A DNA stretch of 27,228 bases from Eggerthellaceae bacterium (GCA_900754955.1 CAAEEV010000089.1:1-27228), one strand, 5' to 3'. Numbered from the stretch's first letter, positions 1-7,912 are shown. A program made the numbers and translations. The notes: generated by a model not told the origin, from the sequence alone.

Positions 1-1522
1 CGGCGGCCAGCGACTCCGACGTGGGCGCAGTTGCAGACGCAGCCGCGGGCGCCGCTTCCGCCGACGACGCAGCCGGGCGATCCCCCGCCGCCTCGCGCGC
101 AGCAAGCCGGTCGAGCCCGTCGTGCACGGCCGGCAGCGCCGTGTAGTTCGCAATCGCATACACGGGCGCATCGGCAGGCAGCCCCTCGATCGAGGGAAGC
201 GCCGCGAACACCTCGTCGATCGAGTCGACGAGCCGCGCCCGCACGCCCGCGTACTTCAGGCGCACCTGAAGGTCGTTCTTGCGGATGCCGCCCGCGAACA
301 CCGTGCAGCCTTCCTGGGAGACGAGCTCCTCGAAGTCGATGTCCCAAATCCACGAGATGTCGTGGCCGTCAGCCGTCTTGTCGTTGATGAAGAAGGCCAC
401 CGCCTTGGGCGACGCATCCTGCGCGACGATCTTGAGGTTCTGGTTGAAACCCGTGGGGTTCTTGGCAAGGTTGAGCAGCACGTGCCGTCCCGCGATCGCG
501 TAGTCCTGGAGCCTGCCGTTGTGGGGATTGAAGGCGTTCGCCGCCTGCTGGACCACCGCAGGATCGCAGCCGAGCAGATCGGCCGCCGTCGCCACCGCGG
601 CAAGGTTGTACACCATGTACGCGCCGCTGAAGGGCACCGTGAACGCCTGCGCGCGCTCCTGCGCCGGCGCATCCACACCTGCGCCCGCGCCCAGGTCGCC
701 AGCGTCCGCAGCCGCATCGCGCCCCGCGCAGCGCACGAGATCGAACGACGACTCGCGCGCGTCCAGCTTCACGTTGCGCACCGCGTAGGCGAGCGGCGGG
801 CGCGTGAACCCGCAGTTCGGGCATCGGTACAGACCGAGCTGCCCGTACTGGCGGTAGTCGTACGTGAACATCGACGAGCACCGCTGGCACATCGTTGCAT
901 CTGACACCACGTTCTGCGCGAGCCCCATGCTGCCCTCGACGCCGAAGGGGAACGACGGCGTGCCCGCGCGCCCCGGCTCGGCGGCGGCGCGTTGCGCGAT
1001 CATCTCGCAGAGCGGGTCGTCGGCATTGTAGATGAGCGCCGTCTCGGGCGACGAGGCGAGCGCCGACACGATGCTGTCCTGCAAGCGGTCGATCTCGCCG
1101 AAGCGGTCGAGCTGATCGCGGAACAGGTTGAGCAGCACCACGTAGCGCGGACGCAGCTGCGGCAGCACGCGCGCGAGCCACAGCTCATCGCACTCGATGA
1201 CGCCCCAGTCGGCACCCTTGCACTGCATGAGCGCGGAGGCCACGCCGTAGCTCAGGTTCGCACCCGTGCGGTTGCACACCACGCGCTTGCCCGCGCGCTC
1301 CATCACGTCGGCCAGCAGATTCGTCGTGGTGGTCTTGCCGTTGGTGCCCACGACAACGACCGAGCCCTCCGCGATACGGGAACGCAGATCGGCGATCAGC
1401 TGGGGATCGATGCGCAGGGCGATCTTGCCGGGAGTGTTGGCGGCAGGGCGGTGGAAGACGCCCCTCAGCACCTTCGTCGATGCGGCGCCGACGGCCTTCG
1501 CCAACCCAAAACGCAAGCTCAT
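1..1522 (-). CDS. murT: MurT-like lipid II isoglutaminyl synthase subunit (3' end outside window)
   Basis: This Mur-ligase-fold protein would amidate the D-Glu of lipid II stem peptides, working with a GatD glutaminase. The ATG at 1520-1522 follows a GAGGAG ribosome site. The frame stays open to the window edge, giving about 507 residues. Seen: a P-loop GTNGKTTT at residues 59-66; a four-Cys zinc ribbon (C212, C215, C234, C237) that separates MurT from other Mur ligases; and a WIWDIDFE block at 391-398 whose Asp is the candidate catalytic-triad residue of the family. The visible C-terminus runs into an Ala/Ser/Glu-rich stretch, so the protein is already longer than the roughly 440 residues I recall for staphylococcal MurT. 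gatD would be expected just beyond the left edge. Family assignment is firm; the tail is unexplained. Confidence 0.88.
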   Translation of the reverse strand, partial: MSLRFGLAKAVGAASTKVLRGVFHRPAANTPGKIALRIDPQLIADLRSRIAEGSVVVVGTNGKTTTTNLLADVMERAGKRVVCNRTGANLSYGVASALMQCKGADWGVIECDELWLARVLPQLRPRYVVLLNLFRDQLDRFGEIDRLQDSIVSALASSPETALIYNADDPLCEMIAQRAAAEPGRAGTPSFPFGVEGSMGLAQNVVSDATMCQRCSSMFTYDYRQYGQLGLYRCPNCGFTRPPLAYAVRNVKLDARESSFDLVRCAGRDAAADAGDLGAGAGVDAPAQERAQAFTVPFSGAYMVYNLAAVATAADLLGCDPAVVQQAANAFNPHNGRLQDYAIAGRHVLLNLAKNPTGFNQNLKIVAQDASPKAVAFFINDKTADGHDISWIWDIDFEELVSQEGCTVFAGGIRKNDLQVRLKYAGVRARLVDSIDEVFAALPSIEGLPADAPVYAIANYTALPAVHDGLDRLAAREAAGDRPAASSAEAAPAAASATAPTSESLAA

Positions 1523-1560
1523 GCGTGCTCCTCACTAAAAAATACCTACCCTTCGCATTT

Positions 1561-1594
1561 AGTATAACCCGCCCGATCAGAGCCGATATATAAT
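1561..1594. promoter_or_regulatory. Divergent promoter elements between murT and the ion transporter
   Basis: On the plus strand there is a perfect TATAAT at 1589-1594, which would start a transcript near 1601 and leave a leader of about 150 nt before the transporter. On the minus strand TATACT (1561-1566 reversed) is a good -10 for murT, with a leader of about 30 nt. Neither has a convincing -35 hexamer, so the exact start sites are inferred. Confidence 0.5.
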
Positions 1595-1600
1595 CACTCA

Positions 1601-1753
1601 ACATCCAGAACAGGCTGAATGCATGCGGAGAACGCATGAGTACGGGGCGCGCTGAGGGGAGCGGCTGCCCCGCGCAGCGCACGATGGAATTCCCCATGAG
1701 CTCCACCTGTGTTCTGCGGCTTTTCAGCGGAAACAGAAACACGAGGGGAGTTT
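1601..1753 (+). promoter_or_regulatory. Structured 5' leader of the transporter gene, possible cis-regulatory RNA
   Basis: Seen in the sequence: a 6-bp hairpin CATGCG/CGCATG with a 5-nt loop (1622-1638); a two-part hairpin with GCGCTG (1649-1654) pairing CAGCGC (1675-1680) and GGGG (1656-1659) pairing CCCC (1668-1671); and a TCCCC at 1691-1695. That TCCCC can pair either with GGGGA at 1656-1660 or with GGGGA at 1745-1749, inside the ribosome site. These exclusive pairings resemble a translational switch. I could not match it to a named riboswitch class; GC-rich DNA forms chance stems, so confidence is modest. Confidence 0.35.
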
Positions 1754-3028
1754 ATGGATACAACACAGATACTGTCCGTCGTCGTCTTCGTGGTGGCGCT
1801 CGCGCTCATCATCTCGGAGAAGGTGCACCGCACGCTCGTGGCGCTCGTCGGCGCCGTCGTGCTCATGGCGCTTCAGGTGCTGCCGTTCGAGACCGCCATG
1901 ACCTACCTTGACTTCAACACGCTCGGCGTGCTGCTCGGCATGATGCTGTTCGTGTCGATCGTGAAGCTCTCGGGCGTGTTCGAGTTCCTCGCCATCAAGT
2001 GCGCCCACCTTGCCAAGGGCAACCCCTGGCGCATCATGATGCTGCTCAGCATCCTGACCGCCGTGTTGTCGGCCTTCCTCGACAACGTCACCACGGTGCT
2101 GCTCGTCGGCCCCATGACGCTCACGCTGTGCAAGCTGCTTAAGGTGAACCCGGCGCCGTTCTTCATCACCGAGATCATGGCGTCGAACATCGGCGGCACT
2201 GCGACGCTTATCGGCGATCCGCCCAACATCATGATCGGCTCCGAGGCGGGCCTCACCTTCATGGACTTCATCTACTACGACGCGCCTGCCGTTGTCGTCA
2301 TCATGATCGTGCTCATCGCGCTGTTCTACGTCATCTACGGCCGCAAGATGTCGGTCGGCCAGGCCGAGATCAACGCCGTTATGGAGCTCGTGCCCGCCGA
2401 CTACATCAAGGACCATCGCCTGCTGCGCATCTCGGTGGTCATGGTGGTGCTCGTGGTGCTCGGCTTCGTGTTCCACGGTCAGCTCGGCGTCGAGTCCTCC
2501 ATCGTGGCGCTCGCCGCGGCGGGCATCATCCTGCTCGTCTCGCGCCAGTCCATCGAGCACGCGCTCTCCGAGGTCGAGTGGACCACGCTCGCGTTCTTTG
2601 CCGGCCTGTTCATCATCGTAGGCGCCATGACCGAGTCGGGCGTCATCGGCATACTCGCCCAGGCGATCATCGACGTTACGGGCGGCAACGTGTTCGTCAC
2701 CATGCTCGTGCTCGTGTTCGCGTCGGCCATCATCTCCTCGTTCCTCGACAACATCCCGTTCGTGGCAACGGTGATCCCCATCCTGCTGTCGATGGAGGCT
2801 GCGGGCATGGACGTCATGCCGCTGTGGTGGGCCGTCTCGCTCGGCGCGTGCCTTGGCGGCAACGGCACGATCATCGGCGCAAGCGCCAACGTCGTGCTCT
2901 CCGACATCAGCAAGAAGAACGGTCACGAGATCACCTTCATGGAGTACATGAAGGTCGGCTTCCCGCTCATGGTCGTGTCGGTGGTCATCGCCGCGATCTA
3001 CCTCGTGATCCGCTTCCCACCGGTGTAG
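1754..3028 (+). CDS. ArsB/NhaD-family ion transporter
   Basis: A 424-residue polytopic membrane protein of the ion transporter superfamily that includes ArsB, NhaD and citrate carriers. The ATG at 1754 is preferred over an upstream in-frame ATG at 1709 because GAGGGGAG (1743-1750) lies just before it and the first membrane helix starts at once. The protein has two related halves. SAFLDNVTTVLL (D110) mirrors SSFLDNIPFVAT (D332), and each is followed by a Gly-rich reentrant-like motif (NIGGTATLIGDPPN and LGGNGTIIGASANV). These paired Asp-Asn and Gly motifs are typical of the family. The substrate cannot be read from the sequence: Na+/H+ exchange, arsenite or an organic anion are all possible, and no arsenic genes lie nearby. 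Confidence 0.85.
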   Translation: MDTTQILSVVVFVVALALIISEKVHRTLVALVGAVVLMALQVLPFETAMTYLDFNTLGVLLGMMLFVSIVKLSGVFEFLAIKCAHLAKGNPWRIMMLLSILTAVLSAFLDNVTTVLLVGPMTLTLCKLLKVNPAPFFITEIMASNIGGTATLIGDPPNIMIGSEAGLTFMDFIYYDAPAVVVIMIVLIALFYVIYGRKMSVGQAEINAVMELVPADYIKDHRLLRISVVMVVLVVLGFVFHGQLGVESSIVALAAAGIILLVSRQSIEHALSEVEWTTLAFFAGLFIIVGAMTESGVIGILAQAIIDVTGGNVFVTMLVLVFASAIISSFLDNIPFVATVIPILLSMEAAGMDVMPLWWAVSLGACLGGNGTIIGASANVVLSDISKKNGHEITFMEYMKVGFPLMVVSVVIAAIYLVIRFPPV

Positions 3029-3040
3029 GACGCGCTTTCC

Positions 3041-3168
3041 TGCGCGGGGCGGAAGACGATCCTGGCAATCACGCGATTCATGCCATGGATGCCCCTGCGC
3101 GGAGCGGAAGGTTCCAAGCCTCGTCAGTGGCGAACCCTTGCCCAGCGCTCCTCTGTGCGGGGCAGAAG
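3041..3168. repeat. Three imperfect 15-bp direct repeats downstream of the transporter
   Basis: Copies of TGCGCGGGGCGGAAG or close variants lie at 3041-3055, 3096-3110 and 3154-3168, spaced 55 and 58 bp. The third copy also starts an 8-bp inverted repeat, CTGTGCGG (3153-3160) with CCGCACAG (3175-3182). A weak hairpin TGTGG/CCACA (3196-3210) followed by AATTTCTTCTT may end the transporter transcript. No gene is evident in 3029-3219. Confidence 0.5.
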
Positions 3169-3219
3169 GCCGCTCCGCACAGGGCGTTCAGTCCATGTGG
3201 GAAAGCCACAAATTTCTTC

Positions 3220-3258
3220 TTGTCAGCACTGCGGTGATCATCTATAATTGATCACCGC
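3220..3258 (+). promoter_or_regulatory. Promoter of tRNA-Thr embedded in a perfect 10-bp inverted repeat
   Basis: A -35 TTGTCA (3220-3225), a 17-bp spacer and -10 TATAAT (3243-3248) make a near-consensus housekeeping promoter. The -10 lies between perfect arms GCGGTGATCA (3231-3240) and TGATCACCGC (3249-3258), separated by 8 bp. The geometry suits a repressor operator overlapping the -10, or a hairpin at the 5' end of the transcript. Confidence 0.75.
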
Positions 3259-3277
3259 TTCTGCGAAGAAGCCTTTT

Positions 3278-3353
3278 GCCAACGTGGCTCAGCTGGTAGA
3301 GCAACGCACTCGTAATGCGTAGGTCAGCGGTTCGAATCCGCTCGTTGGCTCCA
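3278..3353 (+). tRNA. tRNA-Thr (anticodon CGT)
   Basis: A 76-nt cloverleaf. Acceptor arm GCCAACG (3278-3284) pairs with CGTTGGC (3343-3349). The anticodon stem ACGCA/TGCGT encloses the loop CTCGTAA with anticodon CGT at 3311-3313, reading ACG codons. The T-arm contains GGTTCGAATCC and the 3' CCA is encoded (3351-3353). It sits about 30 bp after a strong promoter and directly before a terminator, so it is probably a single-gene unit. Confidence 0.97.
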
Positions 3354-3361
3354 GAGAAAAC

Positions 3362-3402
3362 GCAGGCCAGGCGCCGAAAGGCACCTGGCCTGCTTTCGTT
3401 TC
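3362..3402 (+). terminator. Intrinsic terminator of tRNA-Thr
   Basis: Arms GCAGGCCAGG (3362-3371) and CCTGGCCTGC (3384-3393) form a perfect 10-bp stem, extended by a GCC/GGC pair around a GAAA loop. TTTCGTTTCT follows. Confidence 0.88.
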
Positions 3403-3715
3403 TAGGGCAGCTCAATGTCGTCGCGGGGAAATTGGGGCTGTAGGCGGGTCATAGGCCAAAGCGTGCGCCCCAAGCGCCACCAATGAGGCCCCACTCGACC
3501 GCGGCCCCTCATCTCGAGCAGACCCGCTCCGGAGCCATAAGCCAAAACATGGCCTCGAAACCGTCTTCTCGGCCTCTGGAAGCACGAAAACGGACGCAAA
3601 CGACGCTTCTCGGCCCCGTTTCGCCCCCAAAGTAGCCGAGAAGCGCGCTTTGAGACCAGCACTTTTCAAAAGTGGACGGAATGCGGCCAATGCGGCTTTT
3701 ACGACTTCCGCAGAA
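3403..3715. other. Non-coding stretch with inverted repeats
   Basis: No convincing gene. An 11-bp perfect inverted repeat CGCTTCTCGGC (3604-3614) / GCCGAGAAGCG (3635-3645) is present. Its CTTCTCGGCC core also recurs near 3566. A short palindrome ACTTTTCAAAAGT lies at 3661-3673. Short minus-strand frames here overlap one another in several frames and have no family features. I looked for a duplicated tRNA 3' end that would mark an integrated element and saw none. Confidence 0.5.
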
Positions 3716-3754
3716 CAGAAAAAGAAGGGGGAACGCGATACCGCGCTCCCCCTT
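3716..3754 (-). terminator. Intrinsic terminator of the universal stress protein gene
   Basis: Read on the minus strand, AAGGGGGAGCGCG pairs with CGCGTTCCCCCTT, with one mismatch, around a short loop. It is followed by a T-rich run, TTCTTTTTCTG. It lies about 60 bp after the stop codon. Confidence 0.85.
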
Positions 3755-3814
3755 CCGAGTCACTCCGTCGAAGAACCTCGACGCCTCAAGGACGTCGCAC
3801 CCCTCGTCAGACTC

Positions 3815-4285
3815 CTATTTCACGATAAGCACCGGCTTGTTCGTCTTGTGCAGCACCGAGTAGCACACCGAACCGAGCATACCGCGCACGGCACCGAGGC
3901 CGCGATGGCCCATCACGATGCAGTCGTAGTCGCCCTCGGCGGCGTACGCCGTGATGGTGTCGTGCGGCGAGCCGTTCACGATGGCGATCTCCACCATCGG
4001 CGCGCCCTTGATGATGTCGGCGATGTCGCGGGAGATCTCCTCGGTCGCCTCGCGGGCCGCTTCCTCGCCCACGTCGGAGATGGCGTTCATGTCGAGGTTG
4101 TCGCCGAGCACGCCCGCCATACGCGAGGCGATTTTGAACGTCTCAGCGTTGTAGTCGTGCCAATCCACCACGTTGAGCACCGTTACCGTGACGTCGGGGG
4201 CGTCGCCCACCAGGTCGATGGCCTCGGCCAGCGCATGCCGTGCCGGCTCCGACTTGTCGTAGGGAACCAGAATCTTCTTGTACAT
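3815..4285 (-). CDS. Universal stress protein, UspA family
   Basis: A 156-residue cytosolic single-domain Usp starting MYKKILVPYDKSEPA. The ATG at 4283-4285 follows a GGAGG ribosome site, so longer upstream frames are rejected. The N-terminal strand-loop with an Asp (VPYDKS) and the C-terminal VMGHRGLGAVRGMLGS segment are the ATP-binding elements of the family. The second Gly spacing is G-x2-G-x8-G rather than the textbook x9, so nucleotide binding is likely but not certain. It is a single-gene unit with its own terminator. Usp proteins bind nucleotides and help survival under starvation or redox stress; a specific role cannot be read here. Confidence 0.9.
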   Translation of the reverse strand: MYKKILVPYDKSEPARHALAEAIDLVGDAPDVTVTVLNVVDWHDYNAETFKIASRMAGVLGDNLDMNAISDVGEEAAREATEEISRDIADIIKGAPMVEIAIVNGSPHDTITAYAAEGDYDCIVMGHRGLGAVRGMLGSVCYSVLHKTNKPVLIVK

Positions 4286-4469
4286 GAGACCCTCCTCACC
4301 TCGGATGCACGGGGTTCTCGGCGCAACGCGCAATCGAACGGAGGCACGCGGAGCACCGTTTACCCTTTGCCCCATCTTACCCCAACGCGCCTCCGTCCGG
4401 ACAGGTTCGGCACGGTGTTCCGCTATATTTTTCGCAGGTGAAACGGTGCGGGCTTCTCTTCTGCGGCGA
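4286..4469. other. Upstream region of the universal stress protein gene
   Basis: No gene seen. This holds the usp ribosome site and presumably its promoter, but I could not pick out a clear -10/-35 pair. Base composition shifts to AT around 4420-4440 (CGCTATATTTTTCGC region), the most promoter-like part. Confidence 0.35.
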
Positions 4470-4700
4470 GCCGCATTCTGCACCCGCAACGAGCGTGCTC
4501 CGCCGAGCCCGCGGCAAACGCACTCCTGCAGCAAGCCGCCTTCCGCATCCGCGGCGAATGCGCGCTTACGCCAAGCGGCCTTCCATATCCGCGACGAGTT
4601 GGCCTTCCGCGCCCGCAGCAAACACATGCTCGCAGCAAGCCGCTCTCCGCATCCGCAACAAACACGCACCCGCGGTAAACTGCCTTCCGTACCTGCTATT
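4470..4700. repeat. Decayed tandem repeat with about 40-bp modules and about 104-bp higher-order period
   Basis: A motif resembling GCCGCCTTCCGCATCCGCGG recurs at about 4470, 4495, 4535, 4575, 4599, 4639 and 4679. The intervals are about 24, 40, 40, 24, 40 and 40 bp, so a 24+40+40 block of about 104 bp appears twice. CAGCAAGCCGC recurs at about 4529 and 4633. Copies have diverged. Frames through it encode Cys/Ala-rich low-complexity peptides without a ribosome site, so it is unlikely to be coding. Confidence 0.6.
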
Positions 4701-5296
4701 TCCCGATTTTTCCAAAAAAAGCGCGCTTTGTAACATCGGAAGCGTTCTCAAGAGTCGAAATGTCGCTTTTTCAACGCAAAACGGGCTCTGGATGACCCAG
4801 GATTGTCACAGCAAGCGCTTCGAGCGCTCACGTGCCGTTACAAAGCGACCATATTTTGGAAATATCGGAGATTAACGGAACGGGAACAGGCCGAGCGCGC
4901 AACGCCGCGGCTGGGGGGGGCGGACTCCTGGTGGTTGCCGATGCCCCCATAGCGCTCGCGCGCGAACGCGCAGCGCCGCGGGATACCGCTAAGCCCCCTG
5001 CGCGCTAAATGCTACGCCCCCAGCACTCGCGCGCGAACGCAGCGTCGCGACACCGTGCGTTTGCGCAACCTGTCCTGGCGCGCCCGCTATCCTTACGTTA
5101 TTGAAAGACTGCCCTGCACAACGGCGAAAAGGGGTGCGAACGGTATGGCGATTGCGTAAAGTATCGAAGTGGAACGAACCCGCTTTTCGCTCTTGTGGCA
5201 TGATGGTGCAGAATATGGCGTTATTTCCGCGACCGCGCGTGCGGCCGCGTTGAGAAGAGCCCTCCGCACGCGGAGGAACACGGCAAGGAGACACTC
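4701..5296. other. Intergenic region before fhaA, with a direct repeat pair
   Basis: No gene seen. An AT-richer patch (4700-4870) is followed by a run of eight G (4913-4920) and by a direct repeat: GCGCTCGCGCGCGAACGC (4952-4969) is near-identical to GCACTCGCGCGCGAACGC (5023-5040). Each is preceded by a CCCCC run and followed by a related GCAGCGYCGCG tail. The fhaA promoter must lie between about 5090 and 5280. TTGTGG at 5193-5198 with a weak TATGGC at 5214 is a poor candidate. Confidence 0.4.
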
Positions 5297-6289
5297 ATGG
5301 GCTTTCTCTCGAGATTCGAAGGGAAGATGGAGGACACGGTCGAAGGCGCTGCCGAGAAGATGGGCGGCTCCCCCCTCTCTCCTGTTCAGATCGCCAAGAA
5401 GGCCGAGAAGCAGATGCGTCGCGAGAAGATGGTGGGCGCGGGCAAGCAGTACGCCCCCACGCTGTACACCGTGCTCGTGAGCCAGGACGACGACGAGCGT
5501 CTGTTCGGCTACTACCCCACGCTCGCCGGCGAGACCGAAACGTACCTTGCCGCCAAGGCCGCCGAGCAGGGTCTCGTCATGGACGGCCAGCCGCTCGTGC
5601 GCTTCATCGCCGACGAGGGCCTCAAGCACGGCAAGTTCGAGGTCATCGCCGAGATGGTAGCGGCCCCGCTCGTCGCCCAGCTGCGTGAGGAAGAGATGGA
5701 GCGCTACGGCATCTCGACGCACCAGGCCCCGCGCGGCATGCGCGGCGGATACGCCGCACCGCGCGGTGCGGCCCCGCGGGCGGCAGCGCGCGCTCCCTAC
5801 GACGACGGCTACGGCGAGCCCGCCGTTCGACCCGCTGCTCGCGGCGGACAGGGCGCCGGCGCAGCAGCAGCTGCCGGCATGGCGGCCGGCGTCGCAGGCA
5901 ATGGCGGCTACGACGACTCCTACGCCGCCGAGCCTAAAACCATGGTGTTCGGCCAGCAGGCCCCCGCGCCCGTCGAGGAGGAGCCGCCCGTCGACGACAG
6001 CGAGCTTCAGGCCTACATCTACGACATCACCAACGACCGCGCCTTCACGCTCACGGGTCGCCCGATGAGCATCGGCCGCGAGTCGCGCAACGACATCGTA
6101 ATCCCCGACATCAACGCATCGCGCGCGCACGCCGAGATCCGCCGCGACCCGTCGGGCGCGTGGATCCTCTCCGACCTCGGCTCCACCAACGGCACCTTCG
6201 TCAACAACCGCCAAATCAAGTCCGCTCCGCTGCGTGACGCCGACCGCATCATCATCGGCACCACCGAGCTCGAGTTCCAGCTGATCTAA
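5297..6289 (+). CDS. fhaA: FhaA-like FHA-domain protein (DUF3662 plus FHA)
   Basis: A 330-residue cytosolic adaptor that binds phosphothreonine marks from the cluster kinase. The ATG at 5297 follows AAGGAG at 5285-5290. Residues about 10-135 match the FhaA N-terminal domain (DUF3662). Residues about 140-230 are an Ala/Gly/Arg/Pro-rich linker. A C-terminal FHA domain fills about 250-330 and has the binding residues G260, R261, S275, R276, H278 and the N298 of the TNGT loop. It is shorter than mycobacterial FhaA (about 527) because the linker is short. In mycobacteria FhaA works in cell-wall synthesis and meets the flippase regulator MviN and PASTA kinase; this role is inferred here from context. 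First gene of a tightly packed cluster. Confidence 0.92.
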   Translation: MGFLSRFEGKMEDTVEGAAEKMGGSPLSPVQIAKKAEKQMRREKMVGAGKQYAPTLYTVLVSQDDDERLFGYYPTLAGETETYLAAKAAEQGLVMDGQPLVRFIADEGLKHGKFEVIAEMVAAPLVAQLREEEMERYGISTHQAPRGMRGGYAAPRGAAPRAAARAPYDDGYGEPAVRPAARGGQGAGAAAAAGMAAGVAGNGGYDDSYAAEPKTMVFGQQAPAPVEEEPPVDDSELQAYIYDITNDRAFTLTGRPMSIGRESRNDIVIPDINASRAHAEIRRDPSGAWILSDLGSTNGTFVNNRQIKSAPLRDADRIIIGTTELEFQLI

Positions 6290-6302
6290 GGAAGATGACC
6301 TC

Positions 6303-6716
6303 GTGATCGACGTTGTCCTGCTCATAGCGCGTCTGCTGTTCGTCGCTCTGCTGTACCTGTTCCTGTTCGCCATCATGCGCACGGGCATCGGCATGGTGAA
6401 GGGCGCGCGCAAAAAGGAGCGCACGTGGAACCTGTCCGTCGAGCGCGGCCCCAAGGAGCTGCGCGGCGTCTCCATCGCCGTGCACGGCCCGATCATCGTG
6501 GGACGCTCGCCAGGTGCTGACATCGTCATCGGCGCGGGCTACGTCTCTGGGCGCCATGCGCGCTTCTCGCTCATGGGGCAGAACCTCTTCGTCGAGGACC
6601 TCGGCTCCACCAACGGCACCGCCGTCAACGGGCAGCTCATCAGCGCCCCCACGGCGCTGCGCAACAAGGACGTCGTCACCGTGGGCGACGTCGCTATCCG
6701 CGTGAGGTACCTGTAA
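6303..6716 (+). CDS. fhaB: FhaB-like membrane-anchored FHA protein
   Basis: A 137-residue protein with one N-terminal membrane helix (about 4-26), a basic stretch, and a C-terminal FHA domain (about 60-135) carrying G67-R68, S82, H85 and N104, the phosphothreonine-reading residues. The start is GTG at 6303, preceded by AAGGA at 6288-6292. That site overlaps the fhaA stop, so translation is probably coupled. Its last base is shared with the next ATG. The family (FipA/FhaB) couples the Ser/Thr kinase to septal and elongation factors; the exact partner here is inferred from gene order. Confidence 0.92.
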   Translation: MIDVVLLIARLLFVALLYLFLFAIMRTGIGMVKGARKKERTWNLSVERGPKELRGVSIAVHGPIIVGRSPGADIVIGAGYVSGRHARFSLMGQNLFVEDLGSTNGTAVNGQLISAPTALRNKDVVTVGDVAIRVRYL

Positions 6717-7912
6717 TGGCGCGTCGAAGCGGACGCAGGGCGAACGCAACGTTCGGCAGCCGCACCGACGTGGGCTGCGTGCGCGAGCACAACGAGGACA
6801 GCCTCGTCGTCGCGCCGCCGCTCTACGTGGTGTGCGACGGCATGGGCGGACACGCCGCCGGCGAAGTGGCATCCGAGATCGCCGTCGACGTGATCGCGCG
6901 GCGCGCGCCTCTCACCCCCGACGCCACGGCGCTCGGCCAGGCCGTCGAAGAGGCGAACCTCGCCATCATCGAAGGCGCGCGCACTGGCAAGGGCCGCGCG
7001 GGCATGGGCTGCACGTGCACGGCCGCCATGCTCGACAGCGAGCGCCTCGTGATCGCCCAGGTGGGCGACTCGCGCGCCTATCTGCTGCACCATGGACGGC
7101 TGCAGCAGCTCACGCGCGATCACAGCCTCGTGGCCGACCTCGTGGAAGCGGGCCAGATCACTCCCGCCGAAGCGCGCGTGCATCCGCAGCGCTCGGTGAT
7201 CACTCGCGCGCTCGGGTCCGACCCCCTCACGCAGCCCGACCTGTTCGAGATCAACGTGGAAACGGGCGACCGCCTGCTTCTGTGCTCCGACGGCCTCACC
7301 TCGATGATCGAAGACGACGAGGTCGAGCGCATCCTCAACCATACCGCCGACCCCCAGCTGGCCGCATCGCAGCTGGTCAACGCCGCCATCGCGGCGGGCG
7401 GCTACGACAACGTGACCGTCATCGTCGTGGACGTGACAGGCTTCGCCGAGGTGCGCCGCAAGAAGGTGGCGCGCAAGACCAAGATCACCGCGGCGCTCAT
7501 CGTCGTGCTGCTCATCGCACTGATCGCCGGAGCGGGCTACGGCTTCAACTACTGGATATCCCACACGGCGTTCCTCGCCGAGCAAGACGGCAAGGTCGCC
7601 ATCTATCAGGGCGTTCCGGGCGACGTCATGGGCATGAGCTTCTCGAGCCTCGTGGAGGTGACCGACGTTCCCGTCGACGAGCTGCAGCCCGGCGTGGCCA
7701 ACCGCCTCAAGAACGGCGGCATCCAGACCGACTCGCTCGATGACGCGCGCAGCCTCGTGGAGAACTACCGCGACGACATCGCCGTGCAGGACGAGCGCGC
7801 CACCGCCGGCGAGCGCGCAGCCGACAGCTCGTCGGCCTCGAGCAGCGCCGCTGCTTCGAGCGGCTCCCGCACCTCCGCGCACAACGACGATGAGGGCGAG
7901 GTGGGCGCATGA
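6716..7912 (+). CDS. pstP: PP2C-family Ser/Thr protein phosphatase, membrane-anchored
   Basis: A 398-residue phosphatase expected to reverse phosphorylation by the PASTA kinase. The start ATG overlaps the fhaB stop (TAATG). The catalytic domain spans about 12-242, with metal ligands in EHNED (D28), CDGMGG (D41), GDSR (D118), SDG (D192) and GYDN (D231). A basic cytosolic stretch leads to one membrane helix at 258-278, then an outside region of about 120 residues ending in a Ser/Ala tail. This architecture is the standard PstP type. Symbol pstP here is phosphatase, unrelated to the pst phosphate transporter further right. Cluster position next to fhaB and the SEDS gene matches actinobacteria. 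Confidence 0.95.
   Translation: MARRSGRRANATFGSRTDVGCVREHNEDSLVVAPPLYVVCDGMGGHAAGEVASEIAVDVIARRAPLTPDATALGQAVEEANLAIIEGARTGKGRAGMGCTCTAAMLDSERLVIAQVGDSRAYLLHHGRLQQLTRDHSLVADLVEAGQITPAEARVHPQRSVITRALGSDPLTQPDLFEINVETGDRLLLCSDGLTSMIEDDEVERILNHTADPQLAASQLVNAAIAAGGYDNVTVIVVDVTGFAEVRRKKVARKTKITAALIVVLLIALIAGAGYGFNYWISHTAFLAEQDGKVAIYQGVPGDVMGMSFSSLVEVTDVPVDELQPGVANRLKNGGIQTDSLDDARSLVENYRDDIAVQDERATAGERAADSSSASSSAAASSGSRTSAHNDDEGEVGA

Noticed and set aside
3354..3715. Integrated element downstream of tRNA-Thr
   Set aside because: tRNA genes are common integration sites, but no integrase and no repeat of the tRNA 3' end were found in the window.
4470..4700. CRISPR array
   Set aside because: Modules are spaced 24 or 40 bp, copies are diverged, there are no distinct spacers and no cas genes nearby.
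4400..4900. Small Cys/Ala-rich proteins in the repeat region before fhaA
   Set aside because: Frames exist on both strands through the tandem repeat, but none has a ribosome site and their composition just reflects the repeat unit.
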